Shown here in pieces: positions 1 through 6,098 of a stretch of DNA of 6,501 bases. The translations under genes and the position numbers were made by a program. The notes under the pieces are model-generated. The model was given only the letters and a program-made list of their open reading frames with translations, made no database searches and was not told where the DNA came from. The DNA is taken from the NCBI GenBank assembly GCA_016867955.1, contig VGIE01000138.1:1-6501 (forward strand). Direction: 5' to 3'. Source of the stretch: Betaproteobacteria bacterium. Lineage in GTDB: Bacteria; Pseudomonadota; Gammaproteobacteria; Burkholderiales; SG8-39. The number at the start of each line of letters is the position of its first letter. The stretch's first letter is position 1.

Positions 1-35
1 ACCGCCTGCCCCGGGCCGTGCTTCTTGTTCGCCAT
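1..35 (-). CDS. Start of an unidentified leftward gene, cut by the window edge
   Basis: An ATG at 35-33 on the minus strand opens a frame with no stop to the edge; the first residues read MANKKHGPGQA. A purine-rich stretch (AAGAAGGGG on the minus strand, roughly positions 44-52) lies about 8 bases upstream and is a good ribosome-binding site. The bases just upstream are clearly more AT-rich than the rest of the window, as expected of a promoter region. Eleven residues are too few to assign a family. The call rests only on the start codon, the ribosome-binding site and the base composition. Confidence 0.4.
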   Translation of the reverse strand, partial: MANKKHGPGQA

Positions 36-104
36 TCGTAGACCCCTTCTTCCAAGTTGAAAAATACAACATTCAACCTGGCACAGAAAAAGCCAGTCAG
101 GTCA
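36..104 (-). promoter_or_regulatory. AT-rich probable upstream region of the leftward gene at the left edge
   Basis: This stretch has runs of A and T found nowhere else in the window. On the minus strand it carries TTGACC (a fair -35 match, positions 105-100) and several T-rich hexamers nearer the gene, but no well-spaced -10 box could be fixed. The plus-strand frame across it starts at a TTG, has no recognisable protein similarity, and only becomes TctC-like after about position 105. I therefore read it as intergenic rather than as the N-terminus of the remnant. Confidence 0.25.
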
Positions 105-346
105 ACCGGATTCACGCATTCGAGCTGGGTGGGGCTGTTCGCCCCGGCGGAGACACCGGTGGCCATCACCGGCAAGATAAACGCCGATCTGCGCGCGATC
201 CTGCCAAGCCCGAATTGCGCAAGCGCTATATCGCGGAGAACCGCACCCTGCCCACCTGGACGGTCGAGGAGACGCAGAAGCGGGTGGCCGACGAAATCGC
301 GCTGATGACGAAGCTCGTCGATGCGGCGGGGATCGAACGGCAGTAG
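105..346 (+). pseudogene. Truncated, frameshifted TctC/Bug-type tricarboxylate transporter receptor (C-terminal remnant)
   Basis: Bug/TctC proteins are periplasmic receptors of tripartite tricarboxylate transporters, normally about 320 residues. Only the last ~80 residues are here. The first frame gives SSWVGLFAPAETP followed by INADLRAIL, the hallmark of the C-terminal lobe (usually SWxGLFAPAGTP...LNADL..IL). At about 203 the similarity moves to the next frame, which reads KPELRKRYIAEN, then WTVEETQKRV, and ends LVDAAGIERQ at the TAG at 344-346. One missing G in CTGCCAAG (201-208) explains the shift: CTGGCCAAG would restore ILAKPELRK. The 5' two-thirds of the gene is absent, so the copy cannot be functional even if the frameshift is a sequencing error. 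The left boundary is approximate. No TctA or TctB membrane genes are nearby. Confidence 0.72.
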
Positions 347-380
347 CTGAATAACACCGCGGACGTTCAAACGGAAGCGG

Positions 381-446
381 TCAGCCGAGCAAGGTGGTTC
401 GGCCCGGATGGAATGCTCCAGCGAGGCGCTCGCGCGGGTCGGTCAT
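381..446 (-). CDS. 21-codon ORF overlapping the preceding stop by ATGA; possible gene remnant
   Basis: The TGA that ends the PGDYG-type frame lies within an ATGA, whose ATG (446-444) opens a frame of 21 codons reading MTDPRERLAG and onward to a TGA at 383-381. A four-base ATGA overlap is the usual arrangement for translational coupling in operons, which is the only reason to list it. The peptide resembles no family I know and could be the start of a gene whose remainder was lost when the neighbouring TctC remnant was formed. A chance ORF is equally possible. Confidence 0.25.
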   Translation of the reverse strand: MTDPRERLAGAFHPGRTTLLG

Positions 447-679
447 TCCGCCCTGCGGTAGATCGCCGCGAAGCGCGCCTGCTCGCACACACCCCAGTCG
501 CCCGGCGCGTACTGCAGCAGCCAGTCGCCGGCGCGGCCCGCGAGCCGGTCGCCGCACGCGGAGCGCAGGGCCGTGAAGGGCTCGTGGATCTGCCTGGCCA
601 GCACCGGCACCGGCCGGGCGCGGTAACGGCCATCCTCGCCCGCGGCTGCGTCCCTGTGCCCGATGTCGCGCTCAGCCAG
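443..679 (-). CDS. PGDYG-type small protein or domain; N-terminus unresolved
   Basis: This frame ends at the TGA at 445-443 and reads clearly as protein: RYRARPVPVLARQ, then GRAGDWLLQYAPGDWGV, then ARFAAIYRRAE. The AGDWLxQYxPGDxG core followed by an ARFAxxYR tail matches what I recall of the PGDYG family in Pfam, whose function is unknown; here Tyr of the PGDYG motif is Trp. No ATG, GTG or TTG lies in frame ahead of the domain. The start given is a CTG at 679-677, which overlaps the MFS stop by 8 bases and gives 78 residues. GTG codons at 610 and 604 would cut into the domain and have no ribosome-binding site. The missing start suggests either a rare CTG start coupled to the MFS gene, or a frameshift that has separated the domain from its true N-terminus, possibly a fusion to the transporter. 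The domain is well supported; the gene boundary is not. Confidence 0.6.
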   Translation of the reverse strand: MAERDIGHRDAAAGEDGRYRARPVPVLARQIHEPFTALRSACGDRLAGRAGDWLLQYAPGDWGVCEQARFAAIYRRAE

Positions 680-1865
680 CCTTGCTGTGCCGCCCCGCCC
701 AGCGCCCTCGCGAAGTCCAGGAAGCGCCGGCCATGCCTGCGGCGAGCAGCAGGAACACCGGTGCCACGCCGATTGCCGAGGTCAGCGCGCCGGCGATGAG
801 CGGGGTGGTGCATTGCGAGGCGTTGCTGATCAGCGTGCGCATTGCCATCGCTGCACCCTTTTCATGTGCGGGCGAATGTTCGTAGATCAGCGCCGACAGC
901 ATGGGGCTGCAGGCGCCCTGTCCTGCGCCGAGCAGGCCGCCGCACACCGCCATCCACAGGAACTCGTCGGCAAAGGCGAGGCCGGTGAATCCGGCGCAGC
1001 CTAGCGCGAGGCCGCTGATCAGCAGCTGCCACGGCGTGAATCGCCGCAGCAGCGGCGTCAGGCAGGCACGCGTAAGGAAGAGCATGAAACCGGCGGCTCC
1101 GGCGATCAGGCCGATGCGCGAGGCGCTGAAGCCCAGCTGCGTGCCGACGATGGGCAGCAAGAAGGTAAAGCCCATCCAGCCCGCCTCGAACATGGCGCAG
1201 CACACCCACAGGCGCCGCATGGCCGGCGCGCGCAGCAATCCCAGGGCGCCGACGCGTTCCGGCGCTGCAGCAGCGGCGTTTGCATCGGGATTGCCATGCG
1301 CAGCCTGCGCCGCAGCCGCAGGCGACCAGGGCAGTCGATCTGTCCACACCATTACAAAGGACCCCAGCGGGACCATTGCGAACAGAACGAAGGCGGCAGT
1401 GAAGCCGAAGAGATCGATGGAAAACCCCGCGATCATCGGCGAGGCCAGCAGCGAGGTGGAGTAACCGAAACCCAGCATGCCGAAGGCTTCCGTGCGGCGC
1501 TCCGGGGCTGCGAGATCGCCCGCCAGGCGCGCGAAGGCGATCACCATGATGTTGAAGGCGAGACCCGAGAGCAGCACGATTGCCGCCAGCATCGGCAGTC
1601 CGCGCCAGAAGGCGCCGAGGCTCATTGAAACCACGAGCAGGGCGGCGCTGTAGAGTAGCGGCCGTCTCACGCCGAAGCGGTCGATCATGCGCCCGGCGGG
1701 CACCGACGCGAGCGCGCCGGCGCCGGCGAACAGCCCGGCCAGCAGCCCCACCGTGGTGGCCGGAGCGCCTGCCTGCGCCGCGCTCACCAGCACGGCGAAA
1801 CGCGCGGTGGTCGCGCCGATGCTCGACAGGGACACCAGGACAACGAGTGTCTGCAGGTGGGTCAT
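672..1865 (-). CDS. MFS family transporter, 12 membrane segments
   Basis: The 397-residue product is an inner-membrane secondary transporter of the major facilitator superfamily; substrate unknown. It starts directly with TM1 (LVVLVSLSSIG, residues ~7-30). The MFS signature loop between TM2 and TM3 is present as GRMIDRFGVRRP (residues 58-69), with the conserved Asp and basic residues. Two six-helix halves are joined by an Ala-rich, poorly conserved cytoplasmic loop at about residues 180-205. The length is normal. The ATG at 1865 is supported by GAAGG 4 bases upstream and by its position right before TM1. The last ~17 residues after TM12 (SWTSRGRWAG and onward) look unusual, being Arg/Gly-rich, and overlap in another frame the start of the PGDYG-type reading frame, so a 3' frameshift is possible. 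The fold resembles drug or metabolite exporters, but nothing here fixes the substrate. It lies downstream of the FKBP gene with a 119-base gap. Confidence 0.85.
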   Translation of the reverse strand: MTHLQTLVVLVSLSSIGATTARFAVLVSAAQAGAPATTVGLLAGLFAGAGALASVPAGRMIDRFGVRRPLLYSAALLVVSMSLGAFWRGLPMLAAIVLLSGLAFNIMVIAFARLAGDLAAPERRTEAFGMLGFGYSTSLLASPMIAGFSIDLFGFTAAFVLFAMVPLGSFVMVWTDRLPWSPAAAAQAAHGNPDANAAAAAPERVGALGLLRAPAMRRLWVCCAMFEAGWMGFTFLLPIVGTQLGFSASRIGLIAGAAGFMLFLTRACLTPLLRRFTPWQLLISGLALGCAGFTGLAFADEFLWMAVCGGLLGAGQGACSPMLSALIYEHSPAHEKGAAMAMRTLISNASQCTTPLIAGALTSAIGVAPVFLLLAAGMAGASWTSRGRWAGRHSKAG

Positions 1866-1950
1866 GGCGCCTTCACGCCCGGCACGTGCAATTCGCGATA
1901 CTCATTGCGCCGCATGCGACTAAGCCGTACGACGCAGCACGCCAGCCGAT

Positions 1951-1971
1951 CCCGCGGCGGATCGCCGCCGG
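1951..1971 (-). terminator. Possible stem-loop after the FKBP gene, no U tract
   Basis: Fourteen bases beyond the FKBP stop the minus strand can form a stem of six G-C pairs (GCGGCG with CGCCGC, loop of three), extended by two more pairs past a mismatch. There is no run of T after it, so this is at most a weak or Rho-assisted terminator, or simply GC-rich sequence. Confidence 0.22.
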
Positions 1972-1984
1972 CAGATCACGCCGC

Positions 1985-2386
1985 CTACTTCGCGATTTCA
2001 AGCAGCTCCACTTCGAACACCAGCGGCGAATTCGGCGGGATCGTGCCCGGCACGCCGCGGCTGCCGTAAGCAAGGGCCGGTGGGCAGAGCAGCTTCGCCT
2101 TGCCGCCGACCTTGATGGACTGCACGCCTTCCGTCCAGCACGGAATCACGCGGTTGAGCGCAAACGAAGCCGGCTGCCCGCGGCTGTAGGAGCTGTCGAA
2201 TTCCTTGCCGTCGGTGAGCGTGCCGCGGTAGTGCACCTTCACCGTGTCGCCGGGCTTGGGGCTGGCGCCGCTGCCCTCCTTGAGGGTGGTGATTTCGATG
2301 CCCGAGGCGGTCTTGGCGATCCTGGATTCGGAGGCGTGGGCAATCGCTGCCAGGACGATGGTCGCGACGGCAAACAGTGTCTTCAT
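1985..2386 (-). CDS. Periplasmic FKBP-type peptidyl-prolyl cis-trans isomerase
   Basis: The 133-residue product is a single-domain FKBP isomerase (EC 5.2.1.8) that speeds cis-trans isomerisation of prolyl bonds, here probably in the periplasm. Residues 1-19 form a signal peptide (MKTLFAVATIVLAAIAHA), with likely cleavage after AHA. The FKBP domain fills residues ~36-131. The FKBP12 active-site set is preserved: Tyr53 (VHYRG), Phe63-Asp64 (EFDSS), Phe75, Val80-Ile81 and Trp84 (VIPCW), Tyr107 (LAYG), and Phe123. Catalysis and FK506-type binding should therefore be intact. Cys83 and Cys91 lie close together; such cysteines are common in related bacterial FKBPs. The ATG at 2386 is chosen over upstream in-frame starts because the signal peptide begins there and AGGAAG lies 10 bases ahead. 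It follows the PNPOx-like gene with a 55-base gap. Confidence 0.93.
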   Translation of the reverse strand: MKTLFAVATIVLAAIAHASESRIAKTASGIEITTLKEGSGASPKPGDTVKVHYRGTLTDGKEFDSSYSRGQPASFALNRVIPCWTEGVQSIKVGGKAKLLCPPALAYGSRGVPGTIPPNSPLVFEVELLEIAK

Positions 2387-2423
2387 GAGAAAGCGTCTTC
2401 CTGTGGTGATGGAATCTGTCAGT

Positions 2424-2439
2424 GGGGCACGGTTGCCCC
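2424..2439 (-). terminator. GC-rich hairpin right after the PNPOx-like gene
   Basis: GGGGCA and TGCCCC form a perfect 6-bp stem with a 4-base loop, beginning 2 bases after the PNPOx-family stop codon. There is no T run behind it. It could partly terminate transcription, or protect the 3' end of the upstream message between this gene and the FKBP gene. Confidence 0.35.
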
Positions 2440-2441
2440 GG

Positions 2442-2966
2442 CTATTGGCCGGACGCTGCAGCACCCGGCTTCACGCCGAGCCCACGGCCGTCGCCCGGCA
2501 TCTTGCGCGAGTCGTGGCTCGCCGACACTGCAACTTGCCGCACCTCGATCACCACGCGGTGCTCGCTGTCGAGCAAACGGATGAAGGAGGCCGGGTCCTT
2601 GGGCGCGAGGCGCTGCGCGAACTTCGGGAAGAACCAGTCCTTGGTCTCGCGGTCCTTGTAGACGAGTGCCACGCCGCGGATGGCCAGCATCTGGCGCCCG
2701 GTGGTTTCGGTGCCGGCGCTGGAGATCACCAGGCTCACGCGCGGGTCGCCGGCGAGCGAGCTCACGTGCGCGCGGTCGGTGGTGGCGGTGAACCAGAAGC
2801 TGTCCTTTTCGTGCATGAAACTCATGATCACGCCGCGCGGCCAGCCCGAGGCGGCGGCGAAAATGAACGTGCACTCGGTCTGGGTGGCTAGGAGACGGGC
2901 TCTGGCCTCCGCGTCCAGCTTCAGGGGCTTGAGGTCCTCGAGGTTGTCGATGCCGGTGCGGGCCAT
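2442..2966 (-). CDS. Pyridoxamine 5'-phosphate oxidase-family split-barrel flavoprotein
   Basis: The 174-residue product belongs to the FMN- or F420-binding split-barrel superfamily annotated as PNPOx-like. The core lies at residues ~25-145: TFIFAAASGWPRGVIMSF, then FWFTATTDRAHVSSLAGDPRVSL (43-79), the typical strand and phosphate-binding pattern, followed by MLAIRGVALVYKD. These proteins bind a flavin and often reduce or bind small molecules; true PNPOx activity in vitamin B6 synthesis is not implied, because the specific PdxH substrate-binding C-terminus is not seen. The tail after residue 145 is polar and Gly-rich, with VRQVAVSASHDSRKMPGDG, and may be disordered. The start at 2966 is set by AGGAGA 5 bases upstream, the best ribosome-binding site in the window; the longer upstream frame has no similarity. 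It is the first gene of the leftward block. Substrate unknown. Confidence 0.85.
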   Translation of the reverse strand: MARTGIDNLEDLKPLKLDAEARARLLATQTECTFIFAAASGWPRGVIMSFMHEKDSFWFTATTDRAHVSSLAGDPRVSLVISSAGTETTGRQMLAIRGVALVYKDRETKDWFFPKFAQRLAPKDPASFIRLLDSEHRVVIEVRQVAVSASHDSRKMPGDGRGLGVKPGAAASGQ

Positions 2967-3259
2967 GGTGGTCTCCTGATCATAAGCGGTACGAGCGCGG
3001 GATATTACCCTGATGGCGGGCTCATCAGTCCCTGCAGCGCCATGAGCACACGGGCGCGCATGGGTATGCTCGGCTGCAACGACGGCCAGCGGCTGTCCGC
3101 TCCCGCACCAGGGCGCTTGGCCGCGCCGCATGGACGGCCGCGCGTCGAACAATTTCGGTAGGTTGCGCTTGACGCCGGTTGCGGGCGGTAGGAGCATTGC
3201 ACCCACCGCAGTCGCATCCACGCTGAACCATCGATCGAACGTCCATCACAGTGGGAATC
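2967..3259. promoter_or_regulatory. Divergent intergenic region between the flavoprotein and solute-binding protein genes
   Basis: No gene is recognisable in these 293 bases, so promoters for both directions should lie here. Leftward, TAATAT (minus strand, 3007-3002) is a good -10 candidate giving a leader of about 30 bases, but I found no matching -35. Rightward, TTGACG (3169-3174) is a strong -35 match, with a poor -10 (GAGCAT, 3192-3197) at 17-base spacing. A 6-bp inverted repeat, CTGATG and CATCAG (3010-3028), lies just upstream of the leftward -10; arms this short may occur by chance. Confidence 0.35.
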
Positions 3260-4360
3260 ATGCACCAACAATTCGCGGGACTGCGCAATGCGCTCGGCAG
3301 GCTGGCCCAGCTGATGCCGGCGGCCATGTGCGTCTTGGCGCTGGGGTTGCCGACCGGTGCACTGGCGCAGGCGGCGAAGGCAGGGGCGCCCAAGGCGCCG
3401 CCAGCCAATCCGCAGGCCGCCGCGCAGGAACTGGAGGCGCTGATCAAGGCCGCCAGGGCCGAGGGCGAAGTGTTGTTCTATTCCAGCCCGACCGAGAATG
3501 TCGCTACGCGCGTGCGCGATGCCTTCATGAAGAAATACGGTGTCAAGGCGCAGTTCCTGCGCCTCACCGGGGCCGGCCTGCTGCAGCGCTATGCCAGCGA
3601 GGCCGAGGCCGGCACCTTCGCTGCCGATGTCATCACCACGGCCGGCGATTCGGTCGGCTATGCCGAGGAGGGCATCCGCAAGGGCTGGATCGAGCCGGTG
3701 TCGGCTGCGCGGCTGCCGGTGCTGATTAGCGGCGAATTCCCGGCCCAGTTCATGACCGGGCCGACGGCCATCATCCAGATCAGCCCCTGGGGGATCGCCT
3801 ACAACACCGAGAAGGTGAGGCGCGAAGACGTGCCGAAGGACTGGCCCGACATCCTCCATCCGCGCTTCAACGGGCAGATCAATCTCACCAACCCGCGCTC
3901 GTCCGATGCGCACATCGACTACTGGACCATCATCCTGGACAAGTATGGCGAGGCCTTCTTCGCCGGCCTGCGCGCGCAGAACGGGCGGCAGTTCAACGGC
4001 GGCGTGCCCTCGACCAATGCGCTGGCGGCCGGCGAGGGCAGCATCCAGGTGCCTGCGACGCCGGGGCAGATCCAGGCCGTCAAGGACAAGGGCGCGCCCG
4101 TGGGCTGGGTGGCGATCGACTATTCGACCGGGGTGGAAATCCACGTGGCGCTGACGCACCGTGGCAAGGCCCGGCGCCCGGCCGCAGGGCGGCTGCTCGC
4201 CCATTTCATGCTGACGGAGGAAGGCAACAAGATCATCAACAGCGATCCGGGCAGCGTGAGCGTGTACGACACCAAGGCGCTCTCCGCCGGCTACCAGTCG
4301 CCGAAGCCCGGCGCGGCCAGCCGCCGCGAGCAGTTCCTCAAGCTGCTCGGGTTTTCCTGA
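3260..4360 (+). CDS. ABC-type extracellular solute-binding protein (FbpA/PotD-like fold)
   Basis: The 366-residue product is a periplasmic receptor of the kind that delivers ligand to an ABC importer. Residues 1-36 are a signal peptide with basic n-region (Arg9, Arg14), hydrophobic core and likely cleavage after ALA36, followed by an Ala/Pro-rich linker to about residue 57. The mature domain starts with AARAEGEVLFYSS and LLQRYASEAEAGTFAADVITT, the usual N-lobe pattern of family 1/6 solute-binding proteins, and later has PWGIAYNTEKV, then DWPDILHPRFNGQI, and LAHFMLTEEGNKIIN near the C-terminus. The paired tyrosines of iron-binding FbpA are not evident, so iron is not supported; substrate unknown. 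ATG 3260 is preferred over GTG 3251 because it gives a normal signal peptide; GGGA sits only 3 bases upstream, a poor ribosome-binding site. No permease or ATPase gene is nearby. The gene probably forms an operon with the amidohydrolase 31 bases downstream. Confidence 0.88.
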   Translation: MHQQFAGLRNALGRLAQLMPAAMCVLALGLPTGALAQAAKAGAPKAPPANPQAAAQELEALIKAARAEGEVLFYSSPTENVATRVRDAFMKKYGVKAQFLRLTGAGLLQRYASEAEAGTFAADVITTAGDSVGYAEEGIRKGWIEPVSAARLPVLISGEFPAQFMTGPTAIIQISPWGIAYNTEKVRREDVPKDWPDILHPRFNGQINLTNPRSSDAHIDYWTIILDKYGEAFFAGLRAQNGRQFNGGVPSTNALAAGEGSIQVPATPGQIQAVKDKGAPVGWVAIDYSTGVEIHVALTHRGKARRPAAGRLLAHFMLTEEGNKIINSDPGSVSVYDTKALSAGYQSPKPGAASRREQFLKLLGFS

Positions 4361-4391
4361 GCGGCCGGGGAGGCGGCGCAAAGGTCAGCAC

Positions 4392-6068
4392 ATGCATGAC
4401 ACGCTGATCACGGGCGGGATGGTGGTGGATGGCACCGGCAGCGCGCCGCGCCGTGCCGATGTGGCGGTCAGCAATGGCCTCGTGGCGGCGATCGGCGCTG
4501 CACTCGGCGTTGCGCGGGACAGCATCGACGCCACCGGTTGCGTCGTCACGCCGGGGTTCATCGACCCGCACACGCACCTCGACGCGCACCTGTTCTGGGA
4601 TCCGCAGTGCGCGCCCTCCAACCTGTATGGCGTCACCACGGTGGTGCTCGGCAATTGCGGCTTCGGCGTGGCGCCATGCCCGGCCGGCGGCAAGGAGTAC
4701 ATGCTGCGCAGCCTGGAGCGCGTGGAGGAAATCCCCTACAGCGCCACCAGCATTGCCGTGCCATTCAACTGGAGCAGCTAGTCGGAATATGCCGATGCGG
4801 TGTCGTCTCTGCGCCTTGGGGTGAACGTGGCCTCGTATGCGGCGCACTCGCCGCTGCGCTACAGCGTCATGGGCGAGGCGGCCGGCCAGCCCGGCGCCGG
4901 AGCGGACTCGGTGCGACAGATGCGCGCCGTGCTCGAGCGGGCGCTGGCCGACGGCGCCATCGGGTTTGCCAGCTCGCGCGGGCCCAACCATGTGGACGCC
5001 CATGGCCGGGCCGTGCTCAGCCGCAACGCGGACGACCGGGAGCTGCAGCAGCTGGTGGCGGCGTGCAAGGACCGCATCTGGCAGATCAACGTCAAGACCA
5101 AGGCCAGCGTCGATTCGCTTCCGCTGGTGGCGGAGCTGGAGAAGTACGCGGAGTGGACGGCGGCGGCAGGTGCGACGTTCACCTGGACGCCGCTGCTGGT
5201 CGAGGCGGGCAGCCACTGGCGGGAAAGCGTGGCGTGGTCTCGCCCGCGGCTGGGGCAGGGCACGCGCATAGTGCCGCAGACGCTGGCCATGCCGCTGTAT
5301 ACGAGCCTGCGCTTCGATCAGCCGCAGTCCTACCAGCTCATCATCAAGGGCTGGCTGCCGGTGTTCTCCGACTGGGATCGCATCAACCAAGACGCGCGGG
5401 TCGCGCGACTGCGCAGCCGCGAGGCGCGCGATGTGCTGCGTGCGGCCGGAATCCACGGAACGCGCTACTTCGACGCGCGCTTCGACCAGTGGGAAATCGG
5501 TCGATCGCCCACGCGCCCTGACATGATCGGGCGCACCGTCATCGAGCTGGCCGTGAATGGCCGGGAACCCGTCGATGCGCTGTGCGACCTGCTCATGGCG
5601 GACGATCTCGGGACGATGCTGCGGGTGCCGGTGGCGAACAACGACCCGGTCGAAATGGCCGATGCCCTCAACGATGATGGCCTGCTGTATGGCCTGGGTG
5701 AAGCGGGCGCGCATGTCACCAGCATCACCAACTATGCCTATCCGAGCGCGGTGCTGGCCACTTTCGTGCGAGAGCGCCGTGTCCTGGCGATGGAAAGGGC
5801 GGTATCGGCGATGAGCAGCGTGCCGGCACGGTTGCTGGGCCTGAATGACCGTGGCGAACTCCGGCCGGGCATGGCCGCGGATATCTGCGTCATCGATCCC
5901 GATCGCGTTGGCCCCGGTCCCATCGAAGTGCGCCCCGACCTGCCGGGCGGCGCGGAACGGATCTACCAGGCAGGGACCGGTTACCGCGCCGTGTTGGTCA
6001 ACGGCGAGATCACGGTGCGTGACGATGCCAGCCTGCAGGCGGCGTCGGGGCGCTTCCTGCGCTGCTGA
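4392..6068 (+). pseudogene. N-acyl-D-amino-acid deacylase-like amidohydrolase interrupted by an in-frame TAG
   Basis: Both halves are in one frame: 129 codons, a TAG, then 428 codons, 558 positions in all, a full family length. Family members are zinc hydrolases acting on N-acyl-D-amino acids or related cyclic and linear amides. The first half has the start strand (LITGGMVVDGTG), the metal motif GFIDPHTHLDAH (His60, His62) and GNCGFGVAPC, whose Cys89 matches the metal-bridging Cys of D-aminoacylase. The second half has GAIGFASSRG, VANNDPVEMADAL and the closing GELRPGMAADICVIDP. The motif usually reading GLGDGGAHV or GLSDAGAHV is GLGEAGAHV here, with Glu437 for Asp. ATG 4392 has AAAGG 7 bases upstream. 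The product of the first half alone lacks most of the barrel. Restart at GTG 4800 has no evident ribosome-binding site. If the TAG is a sequencing error, this is an intact gene; otherwise it is a recent pseudogene. Confidence 0.85.
4779..4781 (+). other. In-frame amber codon within the amidohydrolase
   Basis: The frame reads VPFNWSS, TAG, SEYADAVSSLRLG. In relatives this spot reads like NWSTFxEYLDAL, so the TAG takes the place of an aromatic residue. TAC or TAT to TAG (Tyr), or TGG to TAG (Trp), is a one-base change. The frame is kept on both sides, which shows a point change rather than a frameshift. Confidence 0.85.
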
Positions 6069-6098
6069 GGTGCACGCCCTCGATTGCGCTCGGGCACC

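Noticed and set aside
367..813. A 148-codon minus-strand frame over the MFS 3' end and the PGDYG region.
   Set aside because: Mostly Arg/Ala/Pro with no family pattern, while the adjacent frame carries the PGDYG-type core. A short piece (FLDFARALGG) looks more natural than the MFS tail, but that is not enough to call a gene.
1580..2584. A 334-codon plus-strand frame covering the MFS 5' end and the FKBP gene.
   Set aside because: Arg- and Ala-rich shadow; the minus strand has a complete FKBP active site and MFS motifs in the same interval.
3010..3028. Inverted repeat CTGATG-7 bases-CATCAG as a regulator binding site.
   Set aside because: Six-base arms with a free spacer are expected by chance about this often in a 293-base region; no regulator gene is nearby.
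3005..4381. A 458-codon open frame on the minus strand opposite the solute-binding protein.
   Set aside because: It is rich in Arg, Gly and His with no family pattern, and the plus strand has a signal peptide and clear solute-binding motifs. It is a GC-rich antisense shadow.
4779..4781. Pyrrolysine or other programmed recoding at the TAG.
   Set aside because: No stem-loop or recoding signal is recognisable after the codon, the family does not need a special residue here, and no pyl genes are visible.
4338..5714. A second 458-codon minus-strand open frame opposite the amidohydrolase.
   Set aside because: Same reason: composition typical of antisense frames in GC-rich DNA, no recognisable domain, and the plus strand encodes a clear amidohydrolase. 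The equal length of the two shadows is coincidence.
4800..6068. Independent gene starting at GTG 4800.
   Set aside because: It continues exactly in the frame of the upstream half, lacks a ribosome-binding site, and lacks the metal-binding N-terminus. It is the distal part of the interrupted gene.
6069..6098. Bidirectional terminator between the convergent amidohydrolase genes (GGTGC pairing with GCACC).
   Set aside because: Only a 5-bp stem with a 20-base loop and no T run on either strand; a competing GCCC/GGGC pairing exists. Too weak to annotate.
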